64,000 nucleotides of DNA from Stromatinia cepivora. Its lineage: Eukaryota; Ascomycota; Leotiomycetes; Helotiales; Sclerotiniaceae. How positions within the stretch are numbered: the first letter of the stretch is position 1; every line of letters starts with the position of its first letter. The translations under genes were made by a program, and so were the position numbers. The stretch is from NCBI GenBank assembly GCA_014898415.1, contig RCTD01000006.1, positions 1,302,001 through 1,366,000 on the forward strand, written 5' to 3'. Below, one piece after another: positions 10,861-23,163 of the stretch. The notes under the pieces are model-generated. The model searched no databases. It was not told where the DNA came from and was given only the letters and a program-made list of their open reading frames with translations.

Positions 10861-12207
10861 ATGAGATATCGATGTCACACCGAAAATTTCAAGGCGAACC
10901 TATTATCAAACATCGAAAAAATAATCTCTTTTAAGCAGCCAAAATCTACCGTCTCCAATTTCATGATGCTAGATCGGTATCTCTTGCGGGAAAGCATACG
11001 CGACGTGAGCAGGTCTTTGGAGGACAGGAGAATATATTCTCGCAAATTTGACCTTCATCAGTACTTTTCCCCTGCAAGCAGGAATACCAAAAGCTTCATC
11101 TATTACGATAGATTGAAGAGGGTATCCATGGTTCATGATGCCAGAACGATATCCGGAGACCCAAAGACTTTGGTTGTTGCGGCGGATGGAGCTTGTCCGT
11201 ATAACGGAACTGATTTGGCAAGAGAATCATCTTTTGGTATCTTCTTTGGAGAGGGCTCAATATTCAATATGTATGACACGATCGAAAGGCCTGCAGGGGT
11301 AGCTCACACCAACAACTATGCCGAACTTATGGCAGTCTATCGCGCCCTGAAGCTCATAAAGGATAGCTCATTTTTTGATGTTTGGAGGGCTGATGCTGAA
11401 AATGGACCGACTTCCACAGCCATAATCATGACAGACTCGACATATGTGTACGAAAGCGTCACTGCATGGATTTGGAAGTGGCGCCAAAACAATTTCCAGA
11501 ATTCCATGGGCAAACCTGTGGTTAATGGCGAGTTGATAGACAGGATCGACAAAACTATTTTCGATCTCGCGGAGCGGAATATTTGCGTTCGCTTTTGGAG
11601 TGTTCCGAGAGAGGATAATACAGAGGCTGACAAATTGGCAAATCGGGCTTTAGAAGATAAGTCAGTAACCTTTGCAAAGGTACCGGGAAGTTCAATTCGT
11701 CGACCAGATATGCTACGCCGTCTATACACACGCCAATACTTTAAAGCAGAAAGCTCCGTGCTGGCACGATATGGACTTCATGATTTGGAAGGTGAAAATT
11801 ACGCACCTTTGGTTGATCTAGTGCAACCTTTGGTACTGGCCGGACAGGACAGCAAGGAGAATTTCGAAATGTTTCTACCTCCAGATTATTATGACGAATA
11901 TTTCCATATGGTATGGGACTTTCTTCGCATGGCCCTTTATCTCGTCCTTGAAAATAAGGCCAGTTCCAAAGTATTCAGCGCATGGCAACCCATACGAACG
12001 GCCATGTACAGATTTGAACGCGGTCGTGCAAGAGATATCACAGCGGAGGATGCACAATATTTTGGAAGATTAAAACATGCATTTTATTCAAATGAGGAGA
12101 CGGTCAATTCGCTTTTTAACACCATGGAGGGCATGAAGAGGTCCATCAGTGTCAATGAGCCGCCGTGCTTTCAAATTGGACATGTCGATATAATTGTGTT
12201 CCGATAG
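10861..12207 (+). CDS. RNase H-fold protein with unknown C-terminal domain
   Basis: Intronless. It is 448 residues from the first ATG, or 414 from the ATG at 10963 (MLDRYLLRES), which may be the better start because the extra N-terminus is lysine-rich and unstructured. Residues about 103-270 form an RNase H domain with an intact catalytic set: Asp109 (VVAADGACPYNG), Glu155 (NNYAELMAVYRAL), Asp192 (IIMTDSTYVYE) and Asp257 (EDNTEADKLANRAL). An active RNA:DNA-hybrid nuclease is therefore plausible. Residues about 290-448 are a separate helical region I do not recognise (DLVQPLVLAGQDSKENFEMF, then HMVWDFLRMALYLVLE). No reverse transcriptase or integrase is attached. The same two-part layout recurs in the decayed copy at 27762-28452, so the C-terminal part is a genuine family feature. 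Confidence 0.8.
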   Translation: MRYRCHTENFKANLLSNIEKIISFKQPKSTVSNFMMLDRYLLRESIRDVSRSLEDRRIYSRKFDLHQYFSPASRNTKSFIYYDRLKRVSMVHDARTISGDPKTLVVAADGACPYNGTDLARESSFGIFFGEGSIFNMYDTIERPAGVAHTNNYAELMAVYRALKLIKDSSFFDVWRADAENGPTSTAIIMTDSTYVYESVTAWIWKWRQNNFQNSMGKPVVNGELIDRIDKTIFDLAERNICVRFWSVPREDNTEADKLANRALEDKSVTFAKVPGSSIRRPDMLRRLYTRQYFKAESSVLARYGLHDLEGENYAPLVDLVQPLVLAGQDSKENFEMFLPPDYYDEYFHMVWDFLRMALYLVLENKASSKVFSAWQPIRTAMYRFERGRARDITAEDAQYFGRLKHAFYSNEETVNSLFNTMEGMKRSISVNEPPCFQIGHVDIIVFR

Positions 12208-12441
12208 CATGCTGCATGGTGAATGGGAGGGCGAGTTAGAGGGTCTATATTGTGGATAATTCAAATAGGAGAATTATTAGAATAAACAATGGTATACGAA
12301 AAAGATGAGTGGAAAATTATTATTGATTCGAAGAAGATAGAAGGAACCCTCTTTTCATGTTTATCCCTAAAGCATCATATGATGTATCGCCATAGATTAG
12401 CTATCTAATATCTATCGGAGAGCCAACTTTCTCACAGTACC

Positions 12442-12756
12442 TTGTATGAATCGGGATACATATGTGTGGTGAACACAATTGGAGACACCGGACGATTCAC
12501 CCTCAGATATGGCCTCATGTTTACCTCCACATCATCATTCAGCAATATTCTGAACAATCCGGGTGCGAATAAATGCGAAGTACACCTACAAAGTTTGACA
12601 GACACAAAGATTGGCAGAAACAACTCGATATTCCTCCTCATTATCATCTAACGAGATGCAAGATGGCCAGATGGGTACTCATAGCATGCACTGCACTCTC
12701 AAATACTGGCCTGCCCGTCGAGCACGTGTTATCATGGATATATGGTAGTAAATTAT
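12442..12756 (+). pseudogene. Possible BTB-domain gene fragment
   Basis: Two overlapping frames give IGDTGRFTLRYGLMFTSTSSF, resembling the BTB helix-strand pattern of the genes at 29 and 63 kb, and then EVHLQSL. The reading then moves to another frame (KMARWVLIACTALSNTGLP). If real, this is a frameshifted remnant. The similarity is short and could be chance. Confidence 0.22.
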
Positions 12757-14971
12757 GAAGTACTAGAATTGCCAGAAGAATTGGGTAGCTACAACAGAAT
12801 CCACGAACTCATGTCAAAAGAATTACTTGAGCCCCTTTCCATCCTCCCTGAAACCAGGATTTCATTCCCTTTGTGCCTGTAACTAACTAACCTCTAAACC
12901 TATAACTGTAATCAGTTATACATAATAAGCTAGCTATACATAACATACCCCAGAAAAATACTAAAAAAAAGATATCATACAATCAATCAATCGATCGAAA
13001 AGCTTCCGATACCTCGATCCTCTTCCTCTTTTTTACTTATCTTCCTTCTACCATCCTTCATATAAGACCATTTCATTATAAAAATACTTACCTACCTAAA
13101 TCATTATTCTTATTCTTATATTCACACTCACACAGTCCATCCATTTTCCAGTATTCTCCCTCAATACTCAATGCTTCCTCTACCCTATTCTTCCCCGTCT
13201 CCAGGATTGGTGTTAAGGGTATGGTTATACTCTTCCCTTACGTAGCTATTCAATTGTGCTTCGCTTATACTTTTTGTGTCGAGGCAGTGGGAATCGAGAA
13301 TCGAAGAGGGTGGTATTTATTTTTCCTGTAGAGCTTTCCTCATAGGTCTTGTCTTACCTTATCTCATTTTATGATCACAGCCGGTTCTGGAATGAGGTTG
13401 ATGATTTCCAGCCGAAATTCTTATATCTCTGCGCTTCTAACTCTTTAGACTTTCCAGTGGTGGGCTGATGTTATTGTATTGTCTAGCCGGTTTATTCTTG
13501 CTGTTAGAATGTATGGGGATATACTCACCGAAGAGGTATATGTATGATACATCGGGGGCTGGACATGGTGATGGCTGGAAGGAGAATGAGTATTTTAGTA
13601 TTTGATGGTTTGGTTGTGAGAGAGATGGAGAGGCTGGTGTGTTGGAATGTGGATTGATGAAATGAAATCGATATGTTGATTTATTGAGGATAAAGCAGGT
13701 GGGTAGATTATGAAATGTGATGATAATGGAATGCTATGTGAATTTATGCTGTGGACTTGATAAACAGGACCTCGACTCTGAAGTTTTGGATGTGTTAGTT
13801 GCTAGAAAGTGGAAATTTACAAGTGAAGTTGGTTGGTAAGATTTAAGGTGACCAGTAAATGTAGGTAAACCCAAGGTTGAAGTGTCATCGATGTAAAAGA
13901 AACATCGGGATTACTGCTCGCAAATGATTCTTAATGACAAAACATACTTCGAGTAAAATTCATGAATTTACTGCTAGTACTGCCTCTACCTAAAGGAACA
14001 TTAAAGCTACATCAAGCATGATCACGAAGACTTCATGATGAATTGTAATCTTTGCACGCCGAGAACTTTGTTGTATCGTATTCTTATGAGTCCCAGGTTC
14101 GAAACCTATGCGAATAGAAACATCGATGCAACACTGGAGATGTAGATAAAGAAGCGGGATTTGGATGAGAATAGAAACATATCATGGACATGTTGGACAA
14201 CGCCGAAGGGCCGGGCTATTTTAATCGGTGATAAAGTTTTGAGGTTAAATTGAAGATAATCATCTTCTATATATTAACAATTTGCAAAGATCCTCGCGGT
14301 TTTATGGCTTGTCACTAAACAGTTGTGGAATATCGATGATATGTATGCACAAAACAAAAATAGCATTGCCATAGAAACAAAAAAAGGCTGGCAATTATGT
14401 GCCTTCCTCATATTTTCGCACCCAGCAAGCTCTATCACTTCTCCGCACAAACCAGATGTTGACCACTGCCACTCTCGCACCCAGCCCTTCAACATTTATC
14501 ACACCAACCAGCCACTGGCAAAAGTCCAGACTTTGCCTTATATCACCCGCCACACAATCACCGCCTGGTAACGCCCCTCTTACCAGCAAATTGAAAATGT
14601 CGGTGTGATATCCACAACTTCTCGTGGTGCATAGCTACCGTGCAGGCCTAGGTATTCACGACCCCACCTGTGCATGCAGCACGCACAATTACACCCCACC
14701 GTGAAATCGCCAATCCCGCTTGAGATTGTGGTTGTCAGGGATACGCACGAGTCACTGTGGAGCTTAACCGAATTGTATGATGAATAGGATTTGGAGTTTT
14801 GAATTCGTGATAATGATTTGCATATGGTATGCGCCTCCGAGAAGTCGCATTATTCAGGACCACCAATCACATAGGTATAGCAATAACATCGACGAGACAG
14901 TTCAAGATATTCTTTTGACTTAATTCGTAGTCCATTGTATGAAAATTGGTATCGAAAAATAGAACATGGTA
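12757..14971. other. Gene-poor intergenic region
   Basis: 2.2 kb with no supportable coding sequence on either strand. Pyrimidine-rich stretches near 13010-13200 resemble a transcript leader without a following gene. A tRNA-like B-box near 14096 was examined and rejected. Confidence 0.4.
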
Positions 14972-16264
14972 TCATAATTCATCGTCCGAGCCCGATTCGG
15001 TCTCAGACCCACCATTTGCAGGCTCGGGCGCAGGCACTGGAGCTGACTTTTTTGCGAACGGTAATTCTCTTTTAGCTGGTAGCTCGGCGACTTTTGTTGT
15101 TTCTGTTGGTTTCGGTGCTGGTTGCATTTCCTCATCAGATTCGTCTTGAACAATATATTTACTCTTGGGATGGTGAGACTTTGGGTGCGGCGCCTCCTCA
15201 TCTTCCGCAGCAGTTTCCTCATCCGAGTGCTCAGGGGTTTGGATTTCTGGTTGGTCTGATTCGTCGGCGGTATCATTCTCATCTTGATTTTTGTCGACGT
15301 CCATCTTTTCGAATGCATCATCAGAATCTGAGCTTTCAGCCTGCACTTCTTTTCCAGCTTTACGCTTTCCACTTCTCGATGCGCAGGCGGTTCTCGGCTT
15401 CCCAGATCTTGTATTTTGCACTGCCTCGACCTTTTCTGGATCGACTTTGGCGCCTGCTAATAATCTTTGTTGGTCCCTTACTTTGAGCTTCTTCTCGTTG
15501 AACATGAGGCTAAATTTCTCCAAAAGTTGGTTCTCATGGTCGGATTTTCGTTTGTTTAATTCCCTGAAATTCTCATTGAGTTTCTCCAATGTTTCCTGCT
15601 GTTCACTGTACTTGATCCGTAACGCTTCCAGTTCATCCTTTGACGAATCTGCCGATTTTGTTGCCAGAGCGCACCAATCGAAGAGACTAATTTCTTCTTC
15701 TTCGGTTTCATCCAGTTTGATTGCGCCGAGGCGTTGCTAGTACATATTTAGCATCTAATATGATAAAATTACCAACATAATGACTAGGGAGAAACGTACT
15801 CTGATTCCTTCGATAACCTTTTGTATCACAAGGGTCATGGCTTTCTTCTCCACTTTAGCATGAATCTCAACCCCTCTCGTCACATTCCCTTCTTCCTTCG
15901 GCGGCTCATGTAGCAGAATGGATGACAATAAAAGAGTCCATTCTTCATCGGTATATGGAGAGTTCTTCGCTTTGAGTGTAGATATCTTGCTGTGCTTCAC
16001 TAGATAAATAAATGAAGTTAGATTTAGGTCCCGCAATTAACGCATGAATTTAAAAATCCGGGTTGAAAATCCGGGACCCCCAGCACGGGACGATCAAGGT
16101 CGGAGCTTACATGAGACTGCAAATACGAGTTCACCATCCGTCCCAATTAACTTTACATCTAAAGGTCGTGACCCGGCAGATTCGACGTGAAGAAGAAAAA
16201 CTTCATCTTGATTTGTAGCGCTCGATGTGATACGAAGAAGCGATGGAAGCTGCTTTGCTGCCAT
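14972..16264 (-). CDS. xrcc4: XRCC4/Lif1 homologue, DNA end-joining scaffold
   Basis: Exons 16264-16111, 15999-15800 and 15736-14972 give 372 residues; all junctions keep frame (phases 1 and 0). The N-terminal head (about 1-130) has the fungal XRCC4 pattern FLLHVESAGSRPLDVKLIG, then LKHSKISTLKAKN, EEWTLLLSSILL and IEGIRQRLGAIKL. A long coiled coil follows (about 150-225: SKDELEALRIKYSEQQETL, EKLNENFRELNKRKSDHENQ), which is where DNA ligase IV binds in this family. The C-terminal tail (about 225-372) is low-complexity and acidic, with many Ser-Asp/Glu sites and basic KRK clusters, suited to phosphorylation and nuclear localisation. It acts in non-homologous end joining with ligase IV, XLF and Ku. 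It is divergent from byr4 across 1.2 kb. Confidence 0.88.
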
Positions 16265-17480
16265 GATTATCTCCCTGGATTATCTCCCTGGTGTTGATCA
16301 AAATGTGGTTTAATTGACGTTTTGGTGATGAAACCAAAAAATAAATCCAAAGGATTAATAAGTGAAAAAAAAAAGAAGATAAAAAAGAATATAATCACAT
16401 ACATTTGTTTGAATTAAATACAAGCATTGGAAGGTATGTATGGGTTGGGGTATGTATGGGTTGGGATTAAATGTTATGATGAAATCTCGTCTCGTAAGAT
16501 TACCTTACCTTAGTAAGGTAAGGGTAGAAGTAGATCTTATCAGGCAACGAAGAATACCTACCCTTTTCCTTTTCTCTCTTCACTTTAGCTGCCTAAAAGG
16601 GTCTAACTTCACTTCATTCAATAGCGAAACAATATGATATGATATGATATGATAGGTCCAATGTAGTATCCAACAAAATAAAAGACCAAAGAGAACAACC
16701 TGCAGTAATCCGTAGTAACCATAAGGTACGCGACGCGTTTAATTTTGAATTTTGAATTTTGAACTTTCGACTAATTCAACCAATCATTCCTTCTCATTCA
16801 TATCAAATTCGTGGCTGGTCAAATTCAAACTAGCCAGCCACGGAGCTTCAAATCAATCCTACTCATCCACTCATCCCCAGTGAACACAGCGGAGATCTAA
16901 ATTTTCAACCCACTTCAATCTTTTAATACCCACCCGCCAGGAGTACGACTATCAAGAGATTCATCACCATTTCCATTTCCATTTCCAACAACAACAATTC
17001 TTTGGTAGAGTACCTGCCCTAAAAGGGCGCTGGAGGTTTGGATACCAGCGAAGGTGGAAAGAAAAACATCAATATACGATAGATAAACAATTCAATTGAA
17101 TTGAAGTCAGCAAACTCAATTTACCAAGATCGAGCACCGAGCACACCTAGCACCACAAATTCGAAACCACGAAATCACCATTGCGACCACGATTGCTCTG
17201 ATTCACTCATACATACTAGGTATAACTGTTCAATCAACACGAAACGAAACAAAACAAATTACGGTTGCAGTTCCTGTTGCGGATACCTTTTCAATACAAC
17301 GACAACAATAAAAAATTACAAGTGACGAGTTTTCTACGATATGAATTTACGACATTGACCTTCCAGCGGTTGAGCCTATTGACATAATTCGACTCATACT
17401 TTCGATCGTATTTGAGAAGGAACATTATTTCGCAATATTCTAGCCTGCGCTTCTTTGCGACACACAACTTGTGGTCCGAA
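16265..17480. promoter_or_regulatory. Divergent promoter between xrcc4 and byr4
   Basis: 1.2 kb of non-coding DNA. It includes a GATAT-type short repeat near 16634-16653, TTTTGAA repeats near 16740-16765, and CATTTC repeats near 16970-16987. The stretch after 16880 is probably a long byr4 leader. Confidence 0.4.
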
Positions 17481-20400
17481 ATGGATCAATTGGTATCAAA
17501 ACCTCGGAAACCTGTGGAGGACGACGTGGAGAATTGGGATGATGACGATCTTGACATTGGGGGCGATGATTTTACATTTCGAAGTGCTTCAGCAGCAACC
17601 ACTGCGACAATGGTTTCGACACGGAGAGAATCCGTTTCTTCACGTCTATCCATCAGATCGGACTTCAATGAGGAACGACATGTACACTTGCCGGAGGATG
17701 ATGAACGAGCCACGAACGATGCGATCGCTACGGCGAAAAAGGCCGGCATACCTTTGCCGGAGAATGTGCCTTCCTCAGCGTTACTGGGAGGAACAATAAA
17801 GAGACTTGGTGGAAGAAAACTAAGGAAAGTTATTTCAGATGATTGGGATGATGGGGATATCCAAGTACCGCTTGGAGAAGCACTGAAGATAAAGCGACAA
17901 GATGGATCTAAATTTCCAGAGACACTCCGTCAAGTGAGCGGTCCAGGATCCTTGAGTCCTCAGAAAACATTGATGGCTGCTCCGGTATTTCATATTAGCC
18001 CCAGGCCTGAATTGAAAACAAAGACGGCATCATCAAACATGCTTGATCGCTATCGAGATGAAGAAGACGATGACTTCCTTGCAGATGGCGAAGCAACCAT
18101 AAAAGTTTCAAAGAAACGGAATGCTATGTCTATCATACCATCCGTCACATCACCAACGCCAGAAAAACGTACAGAAACTGAAGAAGATTTCGAACAAGAT
18201 TTGCAACTCCCTTCAGATGGAGCTTTGAAGCTCACTACTCGTAAAGATATCCCGAAGACCCCTCAGAGTATCCAGGATGATTTTGACGATTGGGGTGAAG
18301 GTAGTTTAGGTACTCGATTTGGCGGAACGAAAAGAGATGGCCGATCCAACAGGAACTCAGATTCATTTGCTATGAGTCCCAGTATTGCTAGTTCCATGAC
18401 TGCAGAGAGCGAAGATGAAGGTCTTGAAGGTTTAGTGTTACCCAGCGGTCCTCTTAATTTCGATGATATTCTCAAGAAGCGCCAACAGAACGATTGGCCT
18501 GCACGCCAAGTAGAGGTAAAGCAACCAAGAAAAAGTTTGGGTGGAAAGGATGACTTCTTGACTGGGCTTGAGATTGGCGATGGGGACGTCTTCGATTCGA
18601 AAAAGCTCACATTAAATCGTAACATCAAGGTCAAAGCCACTAAACAACAAAGCCCAACTAGACCCAAGCCATCTGTTTCATTAACTTTTACGAACAAGCC
18701 TGCGCCGCCTTCTACCTCCCGACTCCCCCGGCCACTTGGACATGAACGTATCCCATCGTCCCTTGAACCTGTCTCGGAGAGTGGCGGCCCAATACCAAGT
18801 CGAAATCGTAGGTCGCAATCTAGGATGAGTCATTCAACTCATTCTTCAATCAATAATATTGGAATACCTAACGCGGCATCTTCCAATCATCCAATGCCTC
18901 CATCAACTCCCCGGCGTCGTGAACTGGGCTCAAAATTATCCGCCTCGAATTTACGCAATGAACCTACAACGACCAGTTCACAGCTCTTGAAGCTTAAGCG
19001 ATCAATGCCAACCATGAAAACTTGTCAGCCATCGCCAGCTAAGCCAATGCCGACACGATACGAGAGACCACCGTCTCAAACCGAGAGTAGCAATAGGCCA
19101 CTGTCAATGTCTCGGTCCAAGGATCCTGTCGAAAGAGATCGATCTGGAGCTGAGTCCAGCATGTCCTTTGTCAGGAAGAATCCTCTTCCATTTCTACCTG
19201 CTGGTGGTCCGGTTTCTCAATCGCACCATGTCGCTGCGAAATCATCCCGGCATTTTCGCCGTAACGATTCTGAATCCTCAACTAACAGTGCTGATTTTCG
19301 TCCTCCATCAAGAACATTTTCAAGGCAAACAATGCGATCGCCAAGTCCGCGTAGAACTCTTAGGGGTGCTGACATGCTTGCTCGTGAAGCTACTTTGAAG
19401 CGGCAAATCACAAAACCTATTCGACGAAGACATTTTGGTGATGGTTGTGAACTTGACGCTTTTGATGATCTACCTACGTCGCGAGATGTAGAGCAAAAGT
19501 ATGTCAAAGAACCAATTGGCCGTGGTCCGCCAAGGCAGCTTACACTTCGCAATAAAGCTCATCAACACATTATGCCCACACGAACTGCATCCCCTGTACC
19601 TTTGACACCATTGACACCAGCAAAAAGTAGGAGTGAACTACCGCGCTTTGCTCGCGATACTGCCGCAAGTCGTATGGCTCGAGAAGCGACGTCATCTCAT
19701 CGCTCGGTTTCTGGGTCTGGAGCTCCTCTCGCTGCGCTTACAAACCAATGGAGGGCTAAGGTTGCAGCTACCACTGGACTTAGTCCTGTTCATGCACAAG
19801 GTTCCGTTAGATCGAAAAAGAATAAGGTGCCTCAAAAACCACAACTTATTAAGCCGTTGGGAAATGTTAATAATCCTAGATGTGTGTATTTACCCCAATC
19901 TCTTTTTCTGTCCACCGCTAACCTTTTTGTGTAGCTGTGAAAGGGATGAAATATGACCCCGTTAATTATCGATGGGAAGGTAATGAAATTGAAGTATCTG
20001 CCTTTGACATGCCGGCTTCTACTACCTCGACAGCTTCAATACCTGTCCAAACACCACGAGCAGCACCACCACAAATATATCGAGAAAAGGAATGCTCGAC
20101 GCCTCGTCCTGCGCTTATAACCAACATAAATTCCGCCCAGAATGTCCAAGTTGTTGGTGGCATGGTCTTTGATCCACAGCGTATGTGTTGGCTCAAGATG
20201 CCTGGTGACAACAAAAGAACAAAGAGCGATTCTGGCGATACTATGGATGGTTTTGATGCACTTGATGATGAGGAGGATGTTTTCAAGGATGTTCCTGATC
20301 TCGAAGAAGGTCCTTCTAAAGAATCCGATGAAATTTCTGGTTCAAAGGGTGAAGGTGCCAGTGGTCTCAGCGACTGGCTTGTTGGCGAAGAGTTTGACGT

Positions 20401-20539
20401 AGGCCCAGAATTCGTCAAGCGACAGAGGGAAGAGGAGGAGCGCTGGAGAAGAAAATGTGAGAAATGGACTGGGGCTGCACGCGACACTGAGGGAAACTCC
20501 TGGAGATGGAGTATTCGGGACGTAGTCAACGAATTATGA
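17481..20539 (+). CDS. byr4: Byr4/Bfa1-like spindle-pole-body GAP subunit (cytokinesis inhibitor)
   Basis: Exons 17481-19881 and 19935-20539 (53-nt phase-1 intron) give 1001 residues from MDQLVSKPRK. The N-terminal part has acidic aromatic motifs typical of Byr4: ENWDDDDLDIGGDDF, SDDWDDGDIQVPLGE and DDFDDWGEGSLG. Long Ser/Pro/Arg-rich disordered stretches follow. The C-terminus carries the paired signatures GMKYDPVNYRWEGNE and GGMVFDPQRMCWLKM. Byr4/Bfa1 pairs with the Cdc16/Bub2 TBC protein to form the GAP for the Spg1/Tem1 GTPase, holding back septation. The splice places the first C-terminal signature in frame. The open frame extends 69 nt upstream without an ATG, so 17481 is preferred. Confidence 0.82.
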
Positions 20540-22378
20540 GTATACGTCGGGAACAAATTGGGCATGAGGGCATGCATTGTACATTCTTTGGGATGGTACG
20601 TTACCGGATAGAAAAAGATAGGAAACATGATGAGGTGGGTCGGATGGATCTTGGTTTGTACTATGAGATGATGGTTGGTGGTTTTTTACGACGCTATTTG
20701 CATAATGCTTTTCTTTTTTTGTAATTTTTGGGCGACACGACATTAGGCGTATATTTGGGCAAAAGAATATCCTTGGTTGGGGCAGGAAGGTTTTTTATTT
20801 GTGTGGATGGATTGGGATGCCATACCCTTACGACGAGACAATGAAAGGAACGAACAAAAGCTTAATAGAGCTACGAAGGTTATGACTGTTATGATCGGGT
20901 TTTTATACTTGACTAAGTATTTTCTTGTATTCTACTCCTATCATTCGGTTTCTAGGGTTTCCTTCTAAAGGTTCGAGAGAATAATAATATTATGGATATG
21001 GTTATTGTTATTGTTATTGTTATTTGGGTTGGAGATTGGAGATTTATATATCATGAATTAAAAGGAGTTTAGTTTTTTTTTATATATAAGTTAAGTGCTT
21101 TGGAGATTTTCTTGAATGAAGATGCTGGTGAATCATGCACGGGTAGGTGCTAAAATTGAGCAAGGTTAGGTTCCACTATACTCAGGATACCTCACCCTCA
21201 ACGGCAGCTGCGTAAGTGGCATCTTAGTTCTACACTATACCTTCGAATTCTCATTTTGATTTTTCCGATGGAGCGGTCTAGGCACACACCCCCTCGCGCA
21301 TCCCTTCGCTTAGAGATGGTGTTGCTAGTATGTGGGGTTCTTGTGTACCCCTTTTTTGGCGGGCATAAAGATGCTGGTGATGATATTATAGTTTTTTTAT
21401 TTGTTTTGGTATTGGTATTGGTATTGGTAATGGTTTATTGTAATTACTTTATATGATATATACATATGTGTGTGTCCATAACACGTATATGAAATCCAGC
21501 GGATATACATGTTCCCATCTCATTTTCTTTCTTTCTTACTTTCTTTTTGTATGATTTCTTGCGGTTTTTTGAGAGGAATGTGTACTGTGTACTGTGTAAT
21601 GATGTTATATAAGAGGCTTGTATAAGGGGGTTTTGATATATGGACAAATGAGTCGGGTTTGGGGATGATTTGTATACTTATACTTGGACTTCCTAGGGGT
21701 TCTAGGGGTCCTGGGAGCGTGGATTTCTGCTCTATATTGGGAATGGAGATGGAGATGGGGATTGGAGTGTGAATGTGAATTTTGAGGGGAGGTAGAAGGT
21801 GGGGAAAAATGGTAGGGAAGAGATTGGTAGTGAATATGGATTATGGGCTGATGGGTGAGAAGTTGGTGTCTACATACCTACCTGGTCTGTGGGAGTGGGG
21901 TGGTTTTGAGAGGTTGTAACTTGGAGTATGATTTGTTTGGGTTATGATTGAGAAGCTTTTATTTCAATGATGAGTTGAAAATTTGATTTCCTTGGGTTGG
22001 GAATATCATTTGAGAAGATTCCACTCCGGTAGTGACTGGGTTTGTAATCTTCTACGGAGCATGATGCGAAGAGAAGTTACATAATCGATGATTCGCAGGC
22101 CCCGAGTTTTGCTTTGGTTCGGTGTATGATTTATGACTGATCGATGGGAATGATGTTTTGGAGTTCCCCCCCCCCGGTGAGCATTACTCAAATGATGGAT
22201 TGCAACTCTGATTATCCCTTAGTTGTGAGGCATATTTCGAGGGAAAATTGACTAAAATGGTGAATCGGGTTATTATGTTCCGCAAAGTTGCTTGATTAAT
22301 GAGTCAAGACTCAGAATATGGTGGTGGTATGAAGCATAATTTAACAAGGAGCGACTCAAATAATAACTCGGCATCGAT
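20540..22378. other. Gene-poor intergenic region
   Basis: About 1.8 kb with no supportable coding sequence. Simple repeats occur: TTATTG units near 21001-21023 and TTGGTA units near 21404-21431. A run of nine Cs lies near 22167. Confidence 0.42.
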
Positions 22379-22435
22379 GACACAGTGGTTTGCTAGTGCT
22401 TGGTGTTGTCTTTTAGGTGCTTAAATAGTATAAGA
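22379..22435 (+). promoter_or_regulatory. Promoter block of tandem-family gene 1
   Basis: Starts GACACAGTGG and ends with GGTGCTTAAATAGTATAAG. The same order (GACACAGYGG, spacer, GGTGCATAAATAGAT) recurs before genes 2 and 3. The TATA-like core lies about 257 nt upstream of the ATG. Confidence 0.55.
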
Positions 22436-22677
22436 GTTCCCCGTCCAGATCGAGGTTTATCAATCAAAGACAATCGAGCATCGAAAGCCAAAATCAACAC
22501 ACCCAAAACTTCATATTCTCTCATCGAATCAAAGACACATATCATAATCATCACGCTTTATCGTCCATCTGCCAGCATTATCGTCTGTCTAACCGCTCTG
22601 AACATTATCAATCCTCCATTCCAGTGAACCTCTCCCGATCGTATCATCGATTAAGTTCTCTGTTACCGGCCATCATC

Positions 22678-23106
22678 ATGTCTGAGCAAGCTGTTAGACA
22701 TAGATATTCCGGTAGGTCCTTATCATACTCTGTTGCAAATGCAGCATACTGACCATTCCTAGATGATGTTGACCGCTTGTTCATCGATATGGGAACTTTC
22801 AGACAACTTGCAGGAGACAATCCCCATCGCCCAGGGTTTTGTGCAAATTTATGGGCAAACCTCACAGCTTTGTCAGCCACTCTGCAAAGTGAGTGTGACG
22901 CATACGATAATCGCCTTTTAGAGCTGTTCACAGAGGTTGATGAACTGTCAAACCATGGATGTCGGATGGATGTCATTCGTGGAAACCTGAGTGAAGAGTA
23001 TCTCTCGGAGATCTATAATTGCACTTCTTTACGGCTCGGGTTTTATTTAGATATACGCATGATAGAGGTTTGGAGGTCCGAGGTTCCGGTGGTGGGACAA
23101 GCATAG
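22678..23106 (+). CDS. Tandem-family gene 1, small helical protein of unknown function
   Basis: Exon 1 (22678-22711, MSEQAVRHRYS) joins exon 2 (22763-23106) over a 51-nt phase-1 intron (GTAGGT...CCTAG, with a CTGAC branch site), giving 125 residues. The protein is predicted mostly helical, with no signal peptide, membrane segment or known motif. The architecture matches the next two genes: ATG after GTTACCGGCCATCATC, a 10-11 codon first exon, and a phase-1 intron at the same place. The first exon, intron and leader are clearly alike between genes 1 and 2, whereas the second exon is barely alignable. I do not recognise the family. The gene model is moderately certain because splicing is inferred. 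Confidence 0.55.
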
Positions 23107-23163
23107 TACCGTTAATAATGCATTTACATTATTTCAAAACATGTAACAGATCTATGTTGATTA

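Noticed and set aside
14060..14125. tRNA-like B-box GGTTCGAAACC at 14096-14106
   Set aside because: The T-stem has two mismatches beyond the core and no matching acceptor stem or A-box could be folded upstream.
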